This document shows, one piece after another, positions 38,105 to 49,195 of a stretch of DNA of 64,000 nt (positions are counted from its first letter, which is position 1; every line of letters begins with the position of its first letter). The DNA is from Fratercula arctica. Taxonomy: Eukaryota; Chordata; Aves; Charadriiformes; Alcidae. Where the stretch lies: positions 54,666,730 to 54,730,729 of the forward strand of contig CANTUZ010000026.1 of the NCBI GenBank assembly GCA_947846985.1. The letters are read 5' to 3'. The notes beneath the pieces are model-generated. The model was not told where the DNA came from and ran no database searches. It saw nothing but the letters and a program-made list of their open reading frames with translations. Both the position numbers and the translations under genes were made by a program.

Positions 38105-39022
38105 ACTTGAGAAAGTGTGTCAATCTGTGATCTCTGACTTGATCCTTCTTGATCAAGGGAGAGTCTTCCTTACTCCAGGCTCTCTCTCTTACCACCAGCA
38201 TCTGGTGGTGGCCTTAGCAGTAAAGACTGAAGTAAAGAAGGTGTTCAGTAACTCCACCTTCTCTGCATCCTCCATCAGCAGGGAACCTACCTCATTCAGC
38301 AGTGGGCCCACATTTTCCCTAGTCTTCCTTTTACTACTGGTGTAGTAAAAGTACTTGAAGAAGCCCTTCTTATTTTCCTTGACATCCCTTGTTAGGTTTA
38401 ATTCCGAGCAGGCCCTAGTCTTCTTTCTTGCATCCCTGCATACTCTGACAATGTTCCTATACTTCTCTCAAGTGGCCAATCCCTTTTTCCATGTTCTGTA
38501 AACTTCCTTCTTTCATCTGAGTTTTTCCAGAAGCTCCTCACTCTCATCCATGCAAGTTTTCTACCTCCTTCGCCTGATTTCTTGCTCTAGGGATGCACTG
38601 ATCTTGAGCTTGGAGGAAGTGATGCATAAATATTAACCAGCTCTCTTGCATCCCTCTTCCTTCTAGAGCCTTAGCCCATGGGATTCCTCCAAGGAGGTCT
38701 TTGAAGAGGCCAAAGTTACCTCTCCTGAAGTCCAGGGCTGTGATTCTACTTTTTGCCCTGCTTCTTCTCTGCAGGATCCTGAACTTCACCATCCCATGGT
38801 CACTGCAGCCAAGGCTACCCCCAACTCTCACATCCCCAACTAGTCCTTGTTTGTCACCACAAGGTCCAGCAGCACACCTCTCCTCATTGGTTCCTTCACC
38901 ACCTGTGTCAAAAAGCTATCATCAGTGCTCTGCAGAAAGCTCCGGGACTGTGCGTGCCTTCCAGTTGTGTTGCCTTCCAGCAAATGTCAGGGTGGTTGAA
39001 GTCGCCTATGAGAACCACAGCC
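38105..39022 (-). mobile_element. Internal CR1 LINE fragment (endonuclease to early RT)
   Basis: This piece matches the 5' half of CR1 ORF2 and lacks both the start of ORF2 and the later RT, 3'UTR and tail. That is unusual, because reverse transcription of CR1 starts at the 3' end, so insertions nearly always keep the 3' end. The missing half was presumably removed by a later deletion or rearrangement; no matching remnant directly follows at its low-coordinate side. Confidence 0.88.
38105..39022 (-). pseudogene. CR1 ORF2 endonuclease / RT N-terminal remnant
   Basis: Reading leftward: VVLIGDFNHPDICW near 39010-38970, which holds the GDFN motif of APE-type endonucleases; then in the frame 38831-38544 GSLGCSDHGMVKFRI, whose SDH is the terminal catalytic motif of the same fold, and ALDFRRGNFGLFKDLLGGIP. 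Further left come NLTRDVKENKKGFFKYF and KRKTRENVGPLLNEVG, leading into the RT domain, and LLNTFFTSVFTAK near 38240. The frame changes several times and stops occur, so no enzyme is encoded. Both endonuclease motifs survive as sequence. Confidence 0.88.
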
Positions 39023-39140
39023 ATACACACCCTTGAGGTGGTTGTCTTTCTGGATCTCATCTCGGGAGTCAGCTAAGGAATATTTGTCACAGGTCTGGTT
39101 GGCCAGCCTTATTCTGCAGTTGGGTAGGTTAAGAAAAGTT

Positions 39141-39165
39141 AGATAAGTTGGATAAGTGAGATAAG
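39141..39165 (+). promoter_or_regulatory. Three GATAAG motifs at 9-bp spacing
   Basis: AGATAAG (39141), GGATAAG (39150) and AGATAAG (39159) form a 9-bp tandem repeat. Two of the three fit the WGATAR consensus of GATA-family transcription factors. No promoter or gene is recognised nearby; this may be no more than a small tandem repeat. Confidence 0.3.
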
Positions 39166-41052
39166 AAGGAGGAAGTGCACCCAAGAGTAAGAGTGTGTAT
39201 GTGTGCAACACCATAGTGTGTGAATGCTCAGCCAGCAGCTCCTCCTTTAACATGAACCTCTAGGAAGCAATAGCTATCCCTATCCCTACAGAGCTACCAC
39301 AAATTGTATCATTCCTGCTGAATTCACACGCCTGCTGAACTTGCGATACACGTGTTATAAAGTTGTGTCCTGCTTTTTCACCTGGGCAAAGCATAATTTA
39401 GAAATTGTGTGGCTGTTTGTGCTTTTACTATAAAAAGTTTAATATCCCTGACATCCTCTCAGCAATTTCGTTTATTCCCCTTGATTTTAATGTCTCCTCC
39501 TGTGCAATTTACACTACAATAAGATTCTACGGACGTAAATGTTTAAGACTGCTATTTTTCTTCCACTACCCGTGTTAGGGAAGTTGTATTGTCCTTATTC
39601 AATGTATATTAATACCTAAAAAGTCATGCCCTTCCTAGATGGTGGACTCAGACAACTCATGTTAAGTGCTGAGGTGCTCTGTGAGAGAACTTGACATTTG
39701 CAAATGACAGTTCAGTACTCTAGCCTCCTTAGCAGTGCCGGCCCACAGAAGACCCTAGTCTGAGTCCAGCTGTAAATCTGGAAGAGTTTAGGCATTTGGC
39801 TATAGGCTGCTCTTTCCCACCCACTGTGAGCCACTGACATCAACAAAGCAGATGATAGATCTACAGAAATCTGTTTTTCCAGTCTTGCCTATTGTACTTA
39901 CACAGTTAGTTCTCATTCCTCTGACCACATTTGGTGGCATTCATGTTATATCAATGGCATAAGGATTTTTTATACTTACTTTAACTCAGCTATATATACG
40001 AACTGTTAGACAATATAAATATTTATTGAAATAGATCAGGTTCATGCTTGAAACTCATGTGAATGGCTGGGGTAAAATCAGCCAAAAATACAGTTAAAGG
40101 AAGACAAAGTAAACTTTTATATTTTAATGTCCGGTTGTAGACAATGAAAAAATTGTAAGAACAGTTTTTCTGGCTTCTTATGCTATGTTTTTCATAGCCT
40201 GCTATGACTGAATGGATCACTTGTTCTTTCAAAGAAAAGCTCCTCTGAAGCATGGTTGGAGAACCTATAGATAACTATTACTTAGTTTGAGCTATAACAA
40301 GACCTTCAGAAAACGGTCTGGTTGAATATTTCTGGAATACTCAAATACATGCATAAATTTACTTAAATGAGTAATTCTAGTTCAATCACAGATAGCACCT
40401 GTCTAAAATTATTAATAATACAAAAAGTTACAAGATTTAATCTCAGAAAATGGAATTTTGAATATTTAATTCTGTTGGTAAATCAAAGCAGCTGTGGAAA
40501 TATCTTTATGTACTTCGAAGTATTGTGAATAAAAAATGAACTTTCAGCTATGCCTGTGAAATTTTGTGCTTCCAGTTTCTGGACAACAGCAGAGCTGTGA
40601 AAGACCTTTTGGAATGCAAAAGGGACAAAAGAGTTGTCCAATATCCTTTTTATTTAGATATTTAAAGTTTAATTATAAATGACATTTCTTCTGTTATTTT
40701 ATTAGAGATATGTCACACCATGTCATGCTAATTTGACAGGAAACATAGGTTGTATATTCTGTGTAATTTTTCATGCTGAATGGAAGGATGGAGGTACCTG
40801 TCCCTACTACATAATTTCCCCCAAAGTGTTCATCATGTACAGGAGCTAAAGAAATGATAACAATCAAGACTTAAATGCCTGATTAAAATCCTCTTCCAGA
40901 ATCATTCTGGCTTTCCATCTCTTGAGTCATTCAATGTCATTTCATTAAGATTCTATGTAGGCAAACGTAGCCTAAATTGGTATTAAAAAAGAAAAATAAA
41001 CAAAATTATTGGAAAATTAACTCTACCCATCAAGATCATTCCAGGTTATACA

Positions 41053-41053
<1 letters not shown>

Positions 41054-41089
<36 letters not shown>

Positions 41090-41125
41090 CAAAAAAAAAA
41101 AACCAACCAAACCAAAAACAAAAAA
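41054..41125. repeat. Poly(A) tract and A/C-rich low-complexity block
   Basis: A34, then CCC, then A12, then CCAACCAAACC-type sequence. It is the longest homopolymer in the window. It also generates the poly-lysine reading frame at 40977-41231, which is not a gene. Confidence 0.9.
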
Positions 41126-41802
41126 CCAACTGACAAAAATACAATTAATCCTTAATAGGCAACCTTTGGTAATATTTATTTATTTAATGCTTTGTTTAAA
41201 ATGCAGTTACAATACCTATAATACTGCATGAGACATGAATATCTCACTTGGAATGAAACAGAATCTGTTAATTTACCTCTTCCATTTGTTCTGATTCTTT
41301 TTAAAGCCTTTTACTCAAGAGGCTGAGGTCTCTTCAAGCAATCACCAATTTAAGTTAATGTTATTACTGAAATATATGTTTAGTAAGAGGTGAAGAAAAG
41401 GTGAATGTTTGCATTTAATGTAATTATTCTAGAATGGTGACATCTTTATCAGGAGTAATAGTACAAACCAAGGTAGATATATCTTGTTGATGAACTACAA
41501 CAAAATAATTTCTTTCTAGAATAGAAAGCTTAGTAAGCATGTCTAACAAAGAGAATTTTATGTTTCTGTAGATAAGCTGGAAATAATTAAAAAAAATAGT
41601 GTTGAAAAAAACATGGATTTTGTCTTTTTTTTTCTCATATGGACAACTACATGCAAAGTTCAAATCACTGTAAACTTTTCATTCACTTCTCTTTAGTGTA
41701 AAGAACAGCAGAACTATGAAGACCTGAAAGCATCAGGTAGCCTGAGGAAGTATACATGGTTTGGGCTAGGCTTGTGCACCTTGCTTTTATGCCTTGGTCT
41801 TT

Positions 41803-42089
41803 ATAGATATGTCTGTACTAGTAAATTAAGTGATGTGTGGTGCTGTTTCCTATACTGAAATGCAGTTGTCTATGAGGACATTGCCAGGTGTGATTTTGTT
41901 TCATGTCATGTGGACTATTGCCAGGCATGCTTCAGGACTCAGAGCACACTTGAGCTATCCCAATAAATGCAGCCAGCTTACTCTGGAGGACAAGGGGTGA
42001 TAAGCATCAATGGACATCCCTTTTCAGTCAGAGCTCATGCCTGAGTGTACTCCTAAGCATATTTAATTTACTAGCATGGGCACAGCCTT
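41803..42089. mobile_element. Candidate ancient MITE with inverted termini
   Basis: CTAGTAAATTAA at 41818-41829 is repeated perfectly in inverse orientation at 42063-42074 (TTAATTTACTAG). Aligning outward from these cores, 8 of the next 16 positions match and 6 of the other 8 are transitions, giving about 27-bp degraded terminal inverted repeats around a 287-bp element. There is no transposase frame. Inside, an ATTGCCAGG block occurs twice. A 12-bp core alone could occur by chance at this spacing; the transition-rich extension is what supports a real element. No target duplication is evident. Confidence 0.45.
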
Positions 42090-43309
42090 AGCACATCTAG
42101 TGCAGTTAGTTTGGGAATGCCCCATGTGTTACGTTCGCCTCTTGACTGATGCATAGCAATGCCAGTGAAAACTGGCCTCTGTTCAAAGACTGTTAAGCAA
42201 TAGACTGATAGGTGAACAACAATTTTCTGTAAGCAAAAGTATTATGGTTATTTTGAATGGCTAAATTGAATCCTGCTCACTGGGAGGGAAGCAGAAGTAT
42301 TCTTAGGCTCTTAAAATGCAAAAAACAGCAGCAGTACCTGGAAGGGAATTTCTTATTGTCTATATTGTTTTTCCTTCTTTAAAATGAGACATATTCTCAA
42401 GCTTATGCAGATAGAGCTATTGCAGTGGTATGTCAAAGTTATCACAGAAAAATGAAGAAAAGGCAGTGTGGGTTAGAACTAGCTAATAGAGCTTTATGTT
42501 TCAAGCAGTGAGATTTCAATACAGAAGAAATACCAGCATTTTTAAATTTTTCTTAAGCTTTTTGACCAATGCAATTGGAAAGAAAAGGAATACACTAACA
42601 AAATGAGCACAAAAGGTGAGGTGTGGTCTACCTAGAAGTGTATTTTGCATGGGGTTTGCAGGGATTTAATTACATCAGCGAATCCTGAGATACATAGCAG
42701 TAAAGATTGCAAGTTTAACTTGTATTTTACTTCAAAAGTAAAATCCAGGTACACAGCTTCACATCCCTCCTTGAAGAAATCACCCAGAGTTAGACCACAT
42801 GAGAAACTCATTGACGCTTCCTTGCTTCTGATCTTTCTGGGAATTCTTCTTCACCTCACTGCAAAATAAGTCACTATGCCTTTGTTCTTAGGAAAGAGCA
42901 GCACTTGACTCTCACTCAGGACTGTTTTAAGTAGTTTCTTCTCTCTGAAACAGAGAGAAAACAAACACAGAAGGCTGCTTGCCAGCCTTGCTTAAAAACT
43001 CTCTTTCAGGCTGTCTATGCTCTGGCATACCACATTTCTAGCTCCCATTCTTCTTTGTCTTCCAATCTCTCAGCTTCTTGCTATTGAAAAAGGAGGAAGC
43101 CTGCTTGTTCCAGGACTTTCCATTCAAAGGGACTGATTTCTTTCAGCTTCACCAGTATGTTTGAGTGCATCTTAATATTGGAATCTTCAACAGAATTGAG
43201 TGCCTGAGACATTTTCTTAGTGAGATGGTAAAAAATTGATAAGTCAAACACTAACCATTTCTCCTCAAACCACAGATAGAGGAATATGATAGAGTGCTGC
43301 AAGAGAGTG

Positions 43310-44405
43310 TGTGGTGGGTTGACCCTGGCTGGACACCAGATGCCCACCAAAGCCCCTCTATGAGTCCCTCTCCTCAACTGGACAGGGAAGAGAAAACATG
43401 ACAAAAGGCTCATGGGTTGAGATAAGGACAGGGAGATCACTCAGCTGTTGCCATCACAGGCAAAAGAGACTCAACTTGGGGAAAATTAATTTAATTTATA
43501 ACAAATCCAATCACAGTAGGGTAATGAGGAATAAAAACAAAAACTTAAAACAACTTCCCCCCTGCCCCCTTCTTCCTGGGTTCAGCTTCACTACCAATTT
43601 TCTTTATCTCCTCCCCCCAAGCAGCACAGGGGGCAGGGCAGGGGGGTTGCGGTCAGTTCATCACATGTTGTTTCTGCTGCTCCTTCCTCCTCATGGGGAG
43701 CACTCCTCACACTCTTCCCCAGCTCCAGCGTGGGATCCTGCTCACCAGAGACAGTCTTCCATGAACTTCTCCAATGTGAGTTTTTCCATGGGGTGTAGTC
43801 CTTCAGGAATAGACTGCTCCAGCATGGGTCCCCTGAGGAGTCACAAGTCCTGCCAGCAAACCTTCTCCAGCGTGGGTTCTTCTCTCCATGGGACCACTGG
43901 TCCTACCAGGACCTTGCTCAAGTGCTCGACTCCCATGGAGTCACAGCCTCCTTGGGGCACCTGCCTGCTCTGGCATGGAGCCCTCCGTGAGCTGCAGGTG
44001 GATATCTGCTCCACTGTGGACCTTCACGGGCTGCATGGGGACAGCCTGCCTCACCATGGTCTTCACCATGGGCTTCAGGGGAATCTGCTCCAGTGCCTGG
44101 AACACCTCCTCCCCCTCCTTATTCATTGACCTTGGTGTCTGCAGAGTTGTTTCTCCCACATATGCTCACTCTTCTTTCTGGCTGCTGCCATGCTGTTTTT
44201 TTTTCTTTTTTTCCTCTTCTTAAATGTGTAGCATAGAGGCACAATCACAGTCGCTGGTGGACTTAGCCTTGGCCAGCAGTGGGTCCGTCTTGGAGCCAGC
44301 TGGCACTGGCTCTGTCAGACACAGGGGAACCTTCTAGCAGCTTCTCACAGAAGCCATGCCTGTAGCTCCCCCACTACCAAAACCTTGCCATGCAAACTCA
44401 ATACA
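43310..44405 (-). mobile_element. Full-length solo LTR, minus strand
   Basis: On the plus strand it opens TGTGGTGGGTTGACCC and closes CAAACTCAATACA. Read on the minus strand it therefore starts TGTAT and ends CCACA, with the TG/CA termini of an LTR, 1096 bp long. It matches the plus-strand LTR at 60984-62046 along its length. The flanking 5 bp, GAGTG and GGGCG, agree at 3 of 5 positions with two transitions, fitting a decayed 5-bp target duplication. A TATA-like ATTTAAG lies in the U3-like part (near 44220). The middle holds an array of imperfect units around CTCCAGCGTGGG. No retroviral genes adjoin. Confidence 0.88.
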
Positions 44406-45420
44406 GGGCGTTAAACAGCACTGAGAATAAAAATTTTTCTTGTATAAATTTCATCAGTCCCCAAAGACTCGTAAAATGGTTTTTGAAGCTGTTATGCTTT
44501 TAAAGGGATATAAAACATAATAGACTGTACATTTATATTGCATCTTCTTCATGTGTTAGTTGGGCACAGAGTAAAGGTTTATGAAGACACTAAAGAATAA
44601 TTAATTCTGCATCATAAAAATGTTATCACAATATTTATTCCTTTAACTGATAAATATTTTACTATGGTTATCTCAGGAACACAGTAATTAAATCTAAAGG
44701 AAAAATCACTCTGCCTTTTATAAGAAACTAATTAATGAAAGTTCTTAAATGAAAAAAAGGGTAGAAAACAAAAGTTATGCCACTTTCCTCTTGTTTTGTC
44801 TAAATGTTTTGGTTATATAGACACTGGCCTAATACAAATTAAAAATCCACATGCAACTGTTCAGTGAGCCCTATTCACAGATAGGATTCTATCAATGTCT
44901 TTCATTATTTTGGTCCACTTAGTCTAATTATTGTTCCAGTGACATTAAAAAGGCAATCCTGAAATTATCAAAGGCAGATTCATTTCAAAACAACAAAAGC
45001 TGTCTATCCTAAAAGTTCAGAGTACCACTGATGGTCTCAAAAAGCTATGATTCCTGTTTCTATGAGACATGATTATGTTTTTCTTTGCTGTAAAAAAATC
45101 ATAGTCATGAGTTTACTATAAAAGTCACCATAGCACTAGGGTATTGAAGTTATCAGAGGTAATATGGGATCAACTTAATTCCGATTGTGAAACTCAGAGA
45201 AAACAGCAGATGCTGAAAACAGCAGATGAAAATGTCTTTCTATAAGTATTTTCGAGAGTTGCCCCATAGTTAGAGAGTAAATATAAATGTGAAAATTCAA
45301 CATAATTAGTGGCATTTTCTTCTCTCTCTAATCTGAAATTCAAATATCCTGAGAGAGAGAAATCAAGCCAAAAGGACCACACTCTAGGAAATGAAGAGCT
45401 CTTTGTAAAATGTAAAAACC

Positions 45421-45442
45421 AAAATAATAATAATAAAAAAAA
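45421..45442 (+). repeat. (AAT)n / poly(A) microsatellite
   Basis: AATAATAATAATAA followed by AAAAAAAAG; a short trinucleotide repeat running into an A tract. Confidence 0.75.
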
Positions 45443-46430
45443 GAATTCACAAGTGCATGTGTCTTTCCTGATAAACTAGCTGTAAATTCCTCAAGCAGGT
45501 CCCTGAATTCTGTAGGACTTTGACTCTCCATGTATCCTCAGGCTCTAAGAAATTTTATTCACTTAAAAAATCTGCCTTGAGCTTCTCTGGACTTTTAAGG
45601 GATTAGTAACTGCTTCTAGGCAAGACAGCAAATAGAGATTTAATAAAGTGCTTTCAACGATTTTTAAGATGACAGAAGTGTCACCTGGTGGATACCTACA
45701 CATAGGATACAGAGGTGTTTTTTATTTATTATCCTACTGCCTAAAAGTTTTATGCTTTCATTTCTCTATCAGTCTATGCAGGGTGGGACAAGAGATAAAT
45801 CTCTGCGACTATGTTACCGATGACATCATGAGGAAACTGGAAAACTGCCTAGAGTACTTGTAAGGAGGGTGCAGTCCTTAGAGGACAGGAGCCAAACACA
45901 TTTGTAAATGGTTTATACCTATTCCTCAAGATGACTTCAAACTAAATGTTTTGTTTACTTGTTACAACAAAACTAAAGAACAAAACTCTGAGGAAGCCAT
46001 AGTGGTTCGAGTTCTGGCTAGCCTATATAACTAGTTCAGGGACATGGTAAAGCATGATAATCTGGGGCACTTCAAAAATACCTATATATGCAAGGAATGG
46101 GTCTGCTCTTAGCTGCTGACTGCAGCCTCAATATCCACTGAGTTTCCCTGTCTGGGATCTGCAGACCATCAGTGGAAATTACAGCACTGATCAATGAACC
46201 TGGCGTGGGGTGGAGGGGGAACTCACCCAACTCTATACAGCTGCCAGAGGAAAGAAGGGGAGCTACTGGTCTAACTTGGTCATCTCAAGACTTTGAGATT
46301 GCAGAAGTTGCATGATTCTGTTACTTAAACTGAAGGGTCAGTTCTGCTCTTTAGCATAGAATTCTTCTGGTTTTAAACTTTACCAGAAACTCTAAAACAG
46401 AAATCAAATTGCCTACTAATTGCAAAATTG

Positions 46431-46454
46431 CCTTGTTAATTTTAATTAACAAGG
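46431..46454. other. Near-perfect palindrome, 11-bp arms
   Basis: CCTTGTTAATT and AATTAACAAGG are perfect reverse complements separated only by TT, making a 24-bp near-palindrome able to extrude as a hairpin. Confidence 0.8.
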
Positions 46455-46670
46455 TGACAAGAATATAACTCCAAACTTTCTAAATTAGGATCCCCTCCAT
46501 CTTTCTGCTCAGGAACTTTTACTGAAGCTAGCACTACTAGGAGTCTTCTGTTACAGTGTCCACTCCTGAACAGTGTCCACTCCAGAGGCAGACATTGTCT
46601 AAGTAAGCAGCAAACATTATCCCCCAGGAGTACGTGCATGTCGCAACAAAGAAAGACCAGCAGATCTATT

Positions 46671-46723
46671 CTTTTTTTCTTTTCTTTTCCTTCTTTGTTC
46701 TTTCTTTCTTTCTTTTTCTTTCA
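46671..46723 (+). repeat. Polypyrimidine (CTTT)n tract
   Basis: About 50 bases, almost all T and C, with CTTT repeated several times in succession. A pyrimidine/purine asymmetric simple repeat. Confidence 0.85.
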
Positions 46724-47892
46724 TATAAAGAACAAAAATAAACATTAATCATTTATGATAAAAAAACAGGCAAAATTACTTAGCAAACAAACTGGGAACA
46801 CAGTCAGTAGGACTGACAGAAGGTTGGGAAGTCCACAGTGCATGTAAATTTGCTGCATTAAGTCTAGATTTCATAAATATCCAGTGCCCTTCCTTGAAGT
46901 CTAATGCTTACACTGGTCTTTTGTTGGAATCAGCTCTACATTACTTTAATTGCAGTAATTCATCATTGGGAGAACTCACCAAACCCTGCCAAAAAAAAGA
47001 GAATTTATTGCCATTCATTTATTTCAATAGTGTAAATTAACCTTTGCACTTTTTTTTTTTTTGTGCAAAATTTTCCAACTACTTTAAGCACTGCTAGCTA
47101 ATGTTGCTTTGTCCTTTCTCTTAAAAGCAAGCAAACAAACAAGATTCCGAATCACGAGGTTTTAAACCAAATTATTGGTAATTTATTGCCTCCATAGAGC
47201 ATACAGGGTGAGGAACTCCATCTGATAATTTCTGAAGCAAATCCATAACTTCTCTGTAAGACATATCTTCCTATTAGAAGTCATTAAATCTAAATTTAAA
47301 GAGCCCACTACATCGCTGGGTGATTCAGGGGATGATTCCTACAGTGATAATTATTTTTTTAAATATGTCCTTGGATAAAAAAGTTCCAGCTCGGGGAGCT
47401 GGACTTTTACTTCCTGGGAAACTAATTTATTCTCCATATAAAACTCAGTAAACCTGGTAACGGCAGCTACTAATTTGAGTACTCAACCAGTGTCTACTTG
47501 TCAGTGGTGCAGGGGAAAAGAATTCCGTATTGGTCATAGCTTCGTAATGATTTGCACTTGAAGTTCCTCTACATATCTGAGGATTTAATGCATGTGTCCG
47601 CTCTAGATTCATCTTCGTTTTACAATTTTTCCATACTTTAAACAGAGATTTTTACCATTACAGACTTTCTTGTTAGTTTATACATTTAACTTGATTCCTC
47701 CGTTATACAGACCTTTTCCTAGACCTAGGAAAGGATTGATTTATTGGGGAGAGAAAACTTTTTACGTATTTGGTGTGGAGAGAGAAATTCTTTCTAACAG
47801 GTGTTTGAATATTGGCTAAAAGGTTATTAAGGAACCTGTAAGCACAGTGGCAAGAGTTAATTAATGGTGGTCTAATAACTAGAGCTAAAAAC

Positions 47893-47929
47893 CGGTGATG
47901 TTGATCACCGTGATCACTAGCCTAGTGAT
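47893..47929. other. Two adjacent small hairpins
   Basis: CGGTGAT / ATCACCG (7-bp arms, GTTG loop, 47893-47910) is followed two bases later by ATCACTAG / CTAGTGAT (8-bp arms, 1-base loop, 47913-47929). Part of the second arm, ACTAGCCTA, is repeated directly after it. Each stem alone is within chance; the adjacency and shared ATCAC arms are what is noticeable. Confidence 0.7.
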
Positions 47930-48959
47930 GACTAGCCTAAGCAGGCATATAATTCTGGTGCCTTAAAAGAAGTGTTGCACAGCTATATAAAGGTGAATTT
48001 AGGTGACAAATTAAAGCATACACTAAAAATATAGTAAATTAGCTCTGACTCTAGAAATCCGAAACTTTTACTGATTTCATTGTGGCAAGGACTTCACCAA
48101 TGAGCTTGTTAGCTTTGTGTTTTTGACTTCCAGGGTTAGTTTATGGGTTTGTTTTCTTGTCGGCAGGTAATGTAATGTTTCTTTGAATTTTAAGATTCTC
48201 CTGATGGATTCAAGGGACTATGTGTAGTTAAAGATTGGTAGAAATAATATATATTTGTGCAAGAAACTGCTGTTTGTTTTGAGTGGAGAAAAAAAAAAAT
48301 TACAATTGCCCAGGTAAAACCAATCAGTATAACTAGGTGGATTAAAAAGATGAAGAAAGTGCAGGAGAGTAAACATAAAAATTAAATCAAATAGGACATT
48401 CATAACTAAAATACTCTAGAAATATTTATGGAAGTTGGAAAGGACATGCAGTGCTAGGGAACATAAACTATGTCAGATCTCCAAGGGAAACTTTTGCAGG
48501 AGAGCAATTAAAATACGTACTTGGTATTATTGTACCTGTGAAGGAGTCAGTCTACCAGTAGGTTCTGTGAGGGTAAGAAAATGAAACTAACATTAAAACC
48601 GGAATAAATTAAGCTACCTTTGAATTCAGAGGCAAAACAAGGCAGATGAAAAATGAAATGGAGCACAGGAGAAAAAGAAACTAACAGTTTCATAGAGTTT
48701 CTAGAGGAGTACATTCAAATCATGGAAAAATAAGCCAGGAAAGGTCTCTTAAAGAACATTTAGCTGTTGCAGTGTATCATCAACTCTATCTATGTCATTC
48801 TCAACAAACAAATATCTAACATGCCTAAAAAAGACTGAATACTGATGTCAGAATTTGTTTTATCCCCAAAAGCAGTGCTGAACCATCCGTACCATTATAG
48901 ACTTATGTTGTAATCTCTAAACTACCTCTTTAGTTTAATCTTATTGTTTAATCTTACTT

Positions 48960-49195
48960 ATTTGATTCACAGTGAACAGGGAGCACAGAAGTTTCTTCCC
49001 TATCTCTTTGCCATGGCCTTTCATGCACTTGAAAATGGTTAACATGTTCAGCCCTCCGTCTTCTTTTCTCTTAAGAGTGTTAGTTTTGTGATGTTTCACT
49101 GTTAAGTAATTTTTTCTGGCCTTCTGATAATTTCTGCTGCTTTCCAGCAGATCACATCCCAATTTAGGTGTACCCATAAAACTGAACTATGCAGT
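48960..49195 (-). mobile_element. Very old CR1/L3-like LINE fragment
   Basis: The plus-strand text around 49025-49085 (ACTTGAAAATGGTTAACATG, then CCGTCTTCTTTTCTCTTAAG) and 49160-49195 (AATTTAGGTGTACCCATAAA, then ACTATGCAG) follows, in order and spacing, the antisense of late ORF2 in CR1/L3-group LINEs. On the minus strand 49177-48941 reads LKRKEDGGLNMLTIFKCMKG, comparable to the 'KRRLRGDLI..FKYLKG' region of younger CR1 copies here. It is far more diverged than those copies and ends are indistinct. Identification is by eye. Confidence 0.55.

Larger units (their letters stand above)
39023..43309. other. Unassigned sequence apart from a candidate MITE
   Basis: No gene is recognised. Holds the GATAAG triplet at 39141-39165, the A-rich tract at 41054-41125 and a candidate DNA transposon remnant at 41803-42089, each listed separately. 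The rest is AT-rich sequence with short overlapping frames. Confidence 0.6.

Noticed and set aside
33145..39022. The two large CR1 pieces as one element with a twin-priming 5' inversion
   Set aside because: In that mechanism the inverted 5' part lies directly upstream of the 3' part. Here the 5' part is downstream and 3.5 kb away, with another CR1 between them.
40977..41231. 84-codon frame with a poly-lysine core
   Set aside because: It is created by the A34/A12 tracts and has no other content.
43398..44129. 243-codon plus-strand frame, the longest in the window
   Set aside because: It lies antisense inside the minus-strand LTR (43310-44405). Its length reflects the GC-rich, stop-poor LTR sequence and its repeated CTCCAGCGTGGG units, not a gene.
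48780..49180. Host gene encoded by the minus-strand frame at 48941-49177
   Set aside because: The frame fits the order of conserved blocks in a very old CR1/L3-like LINE better than any host protein.
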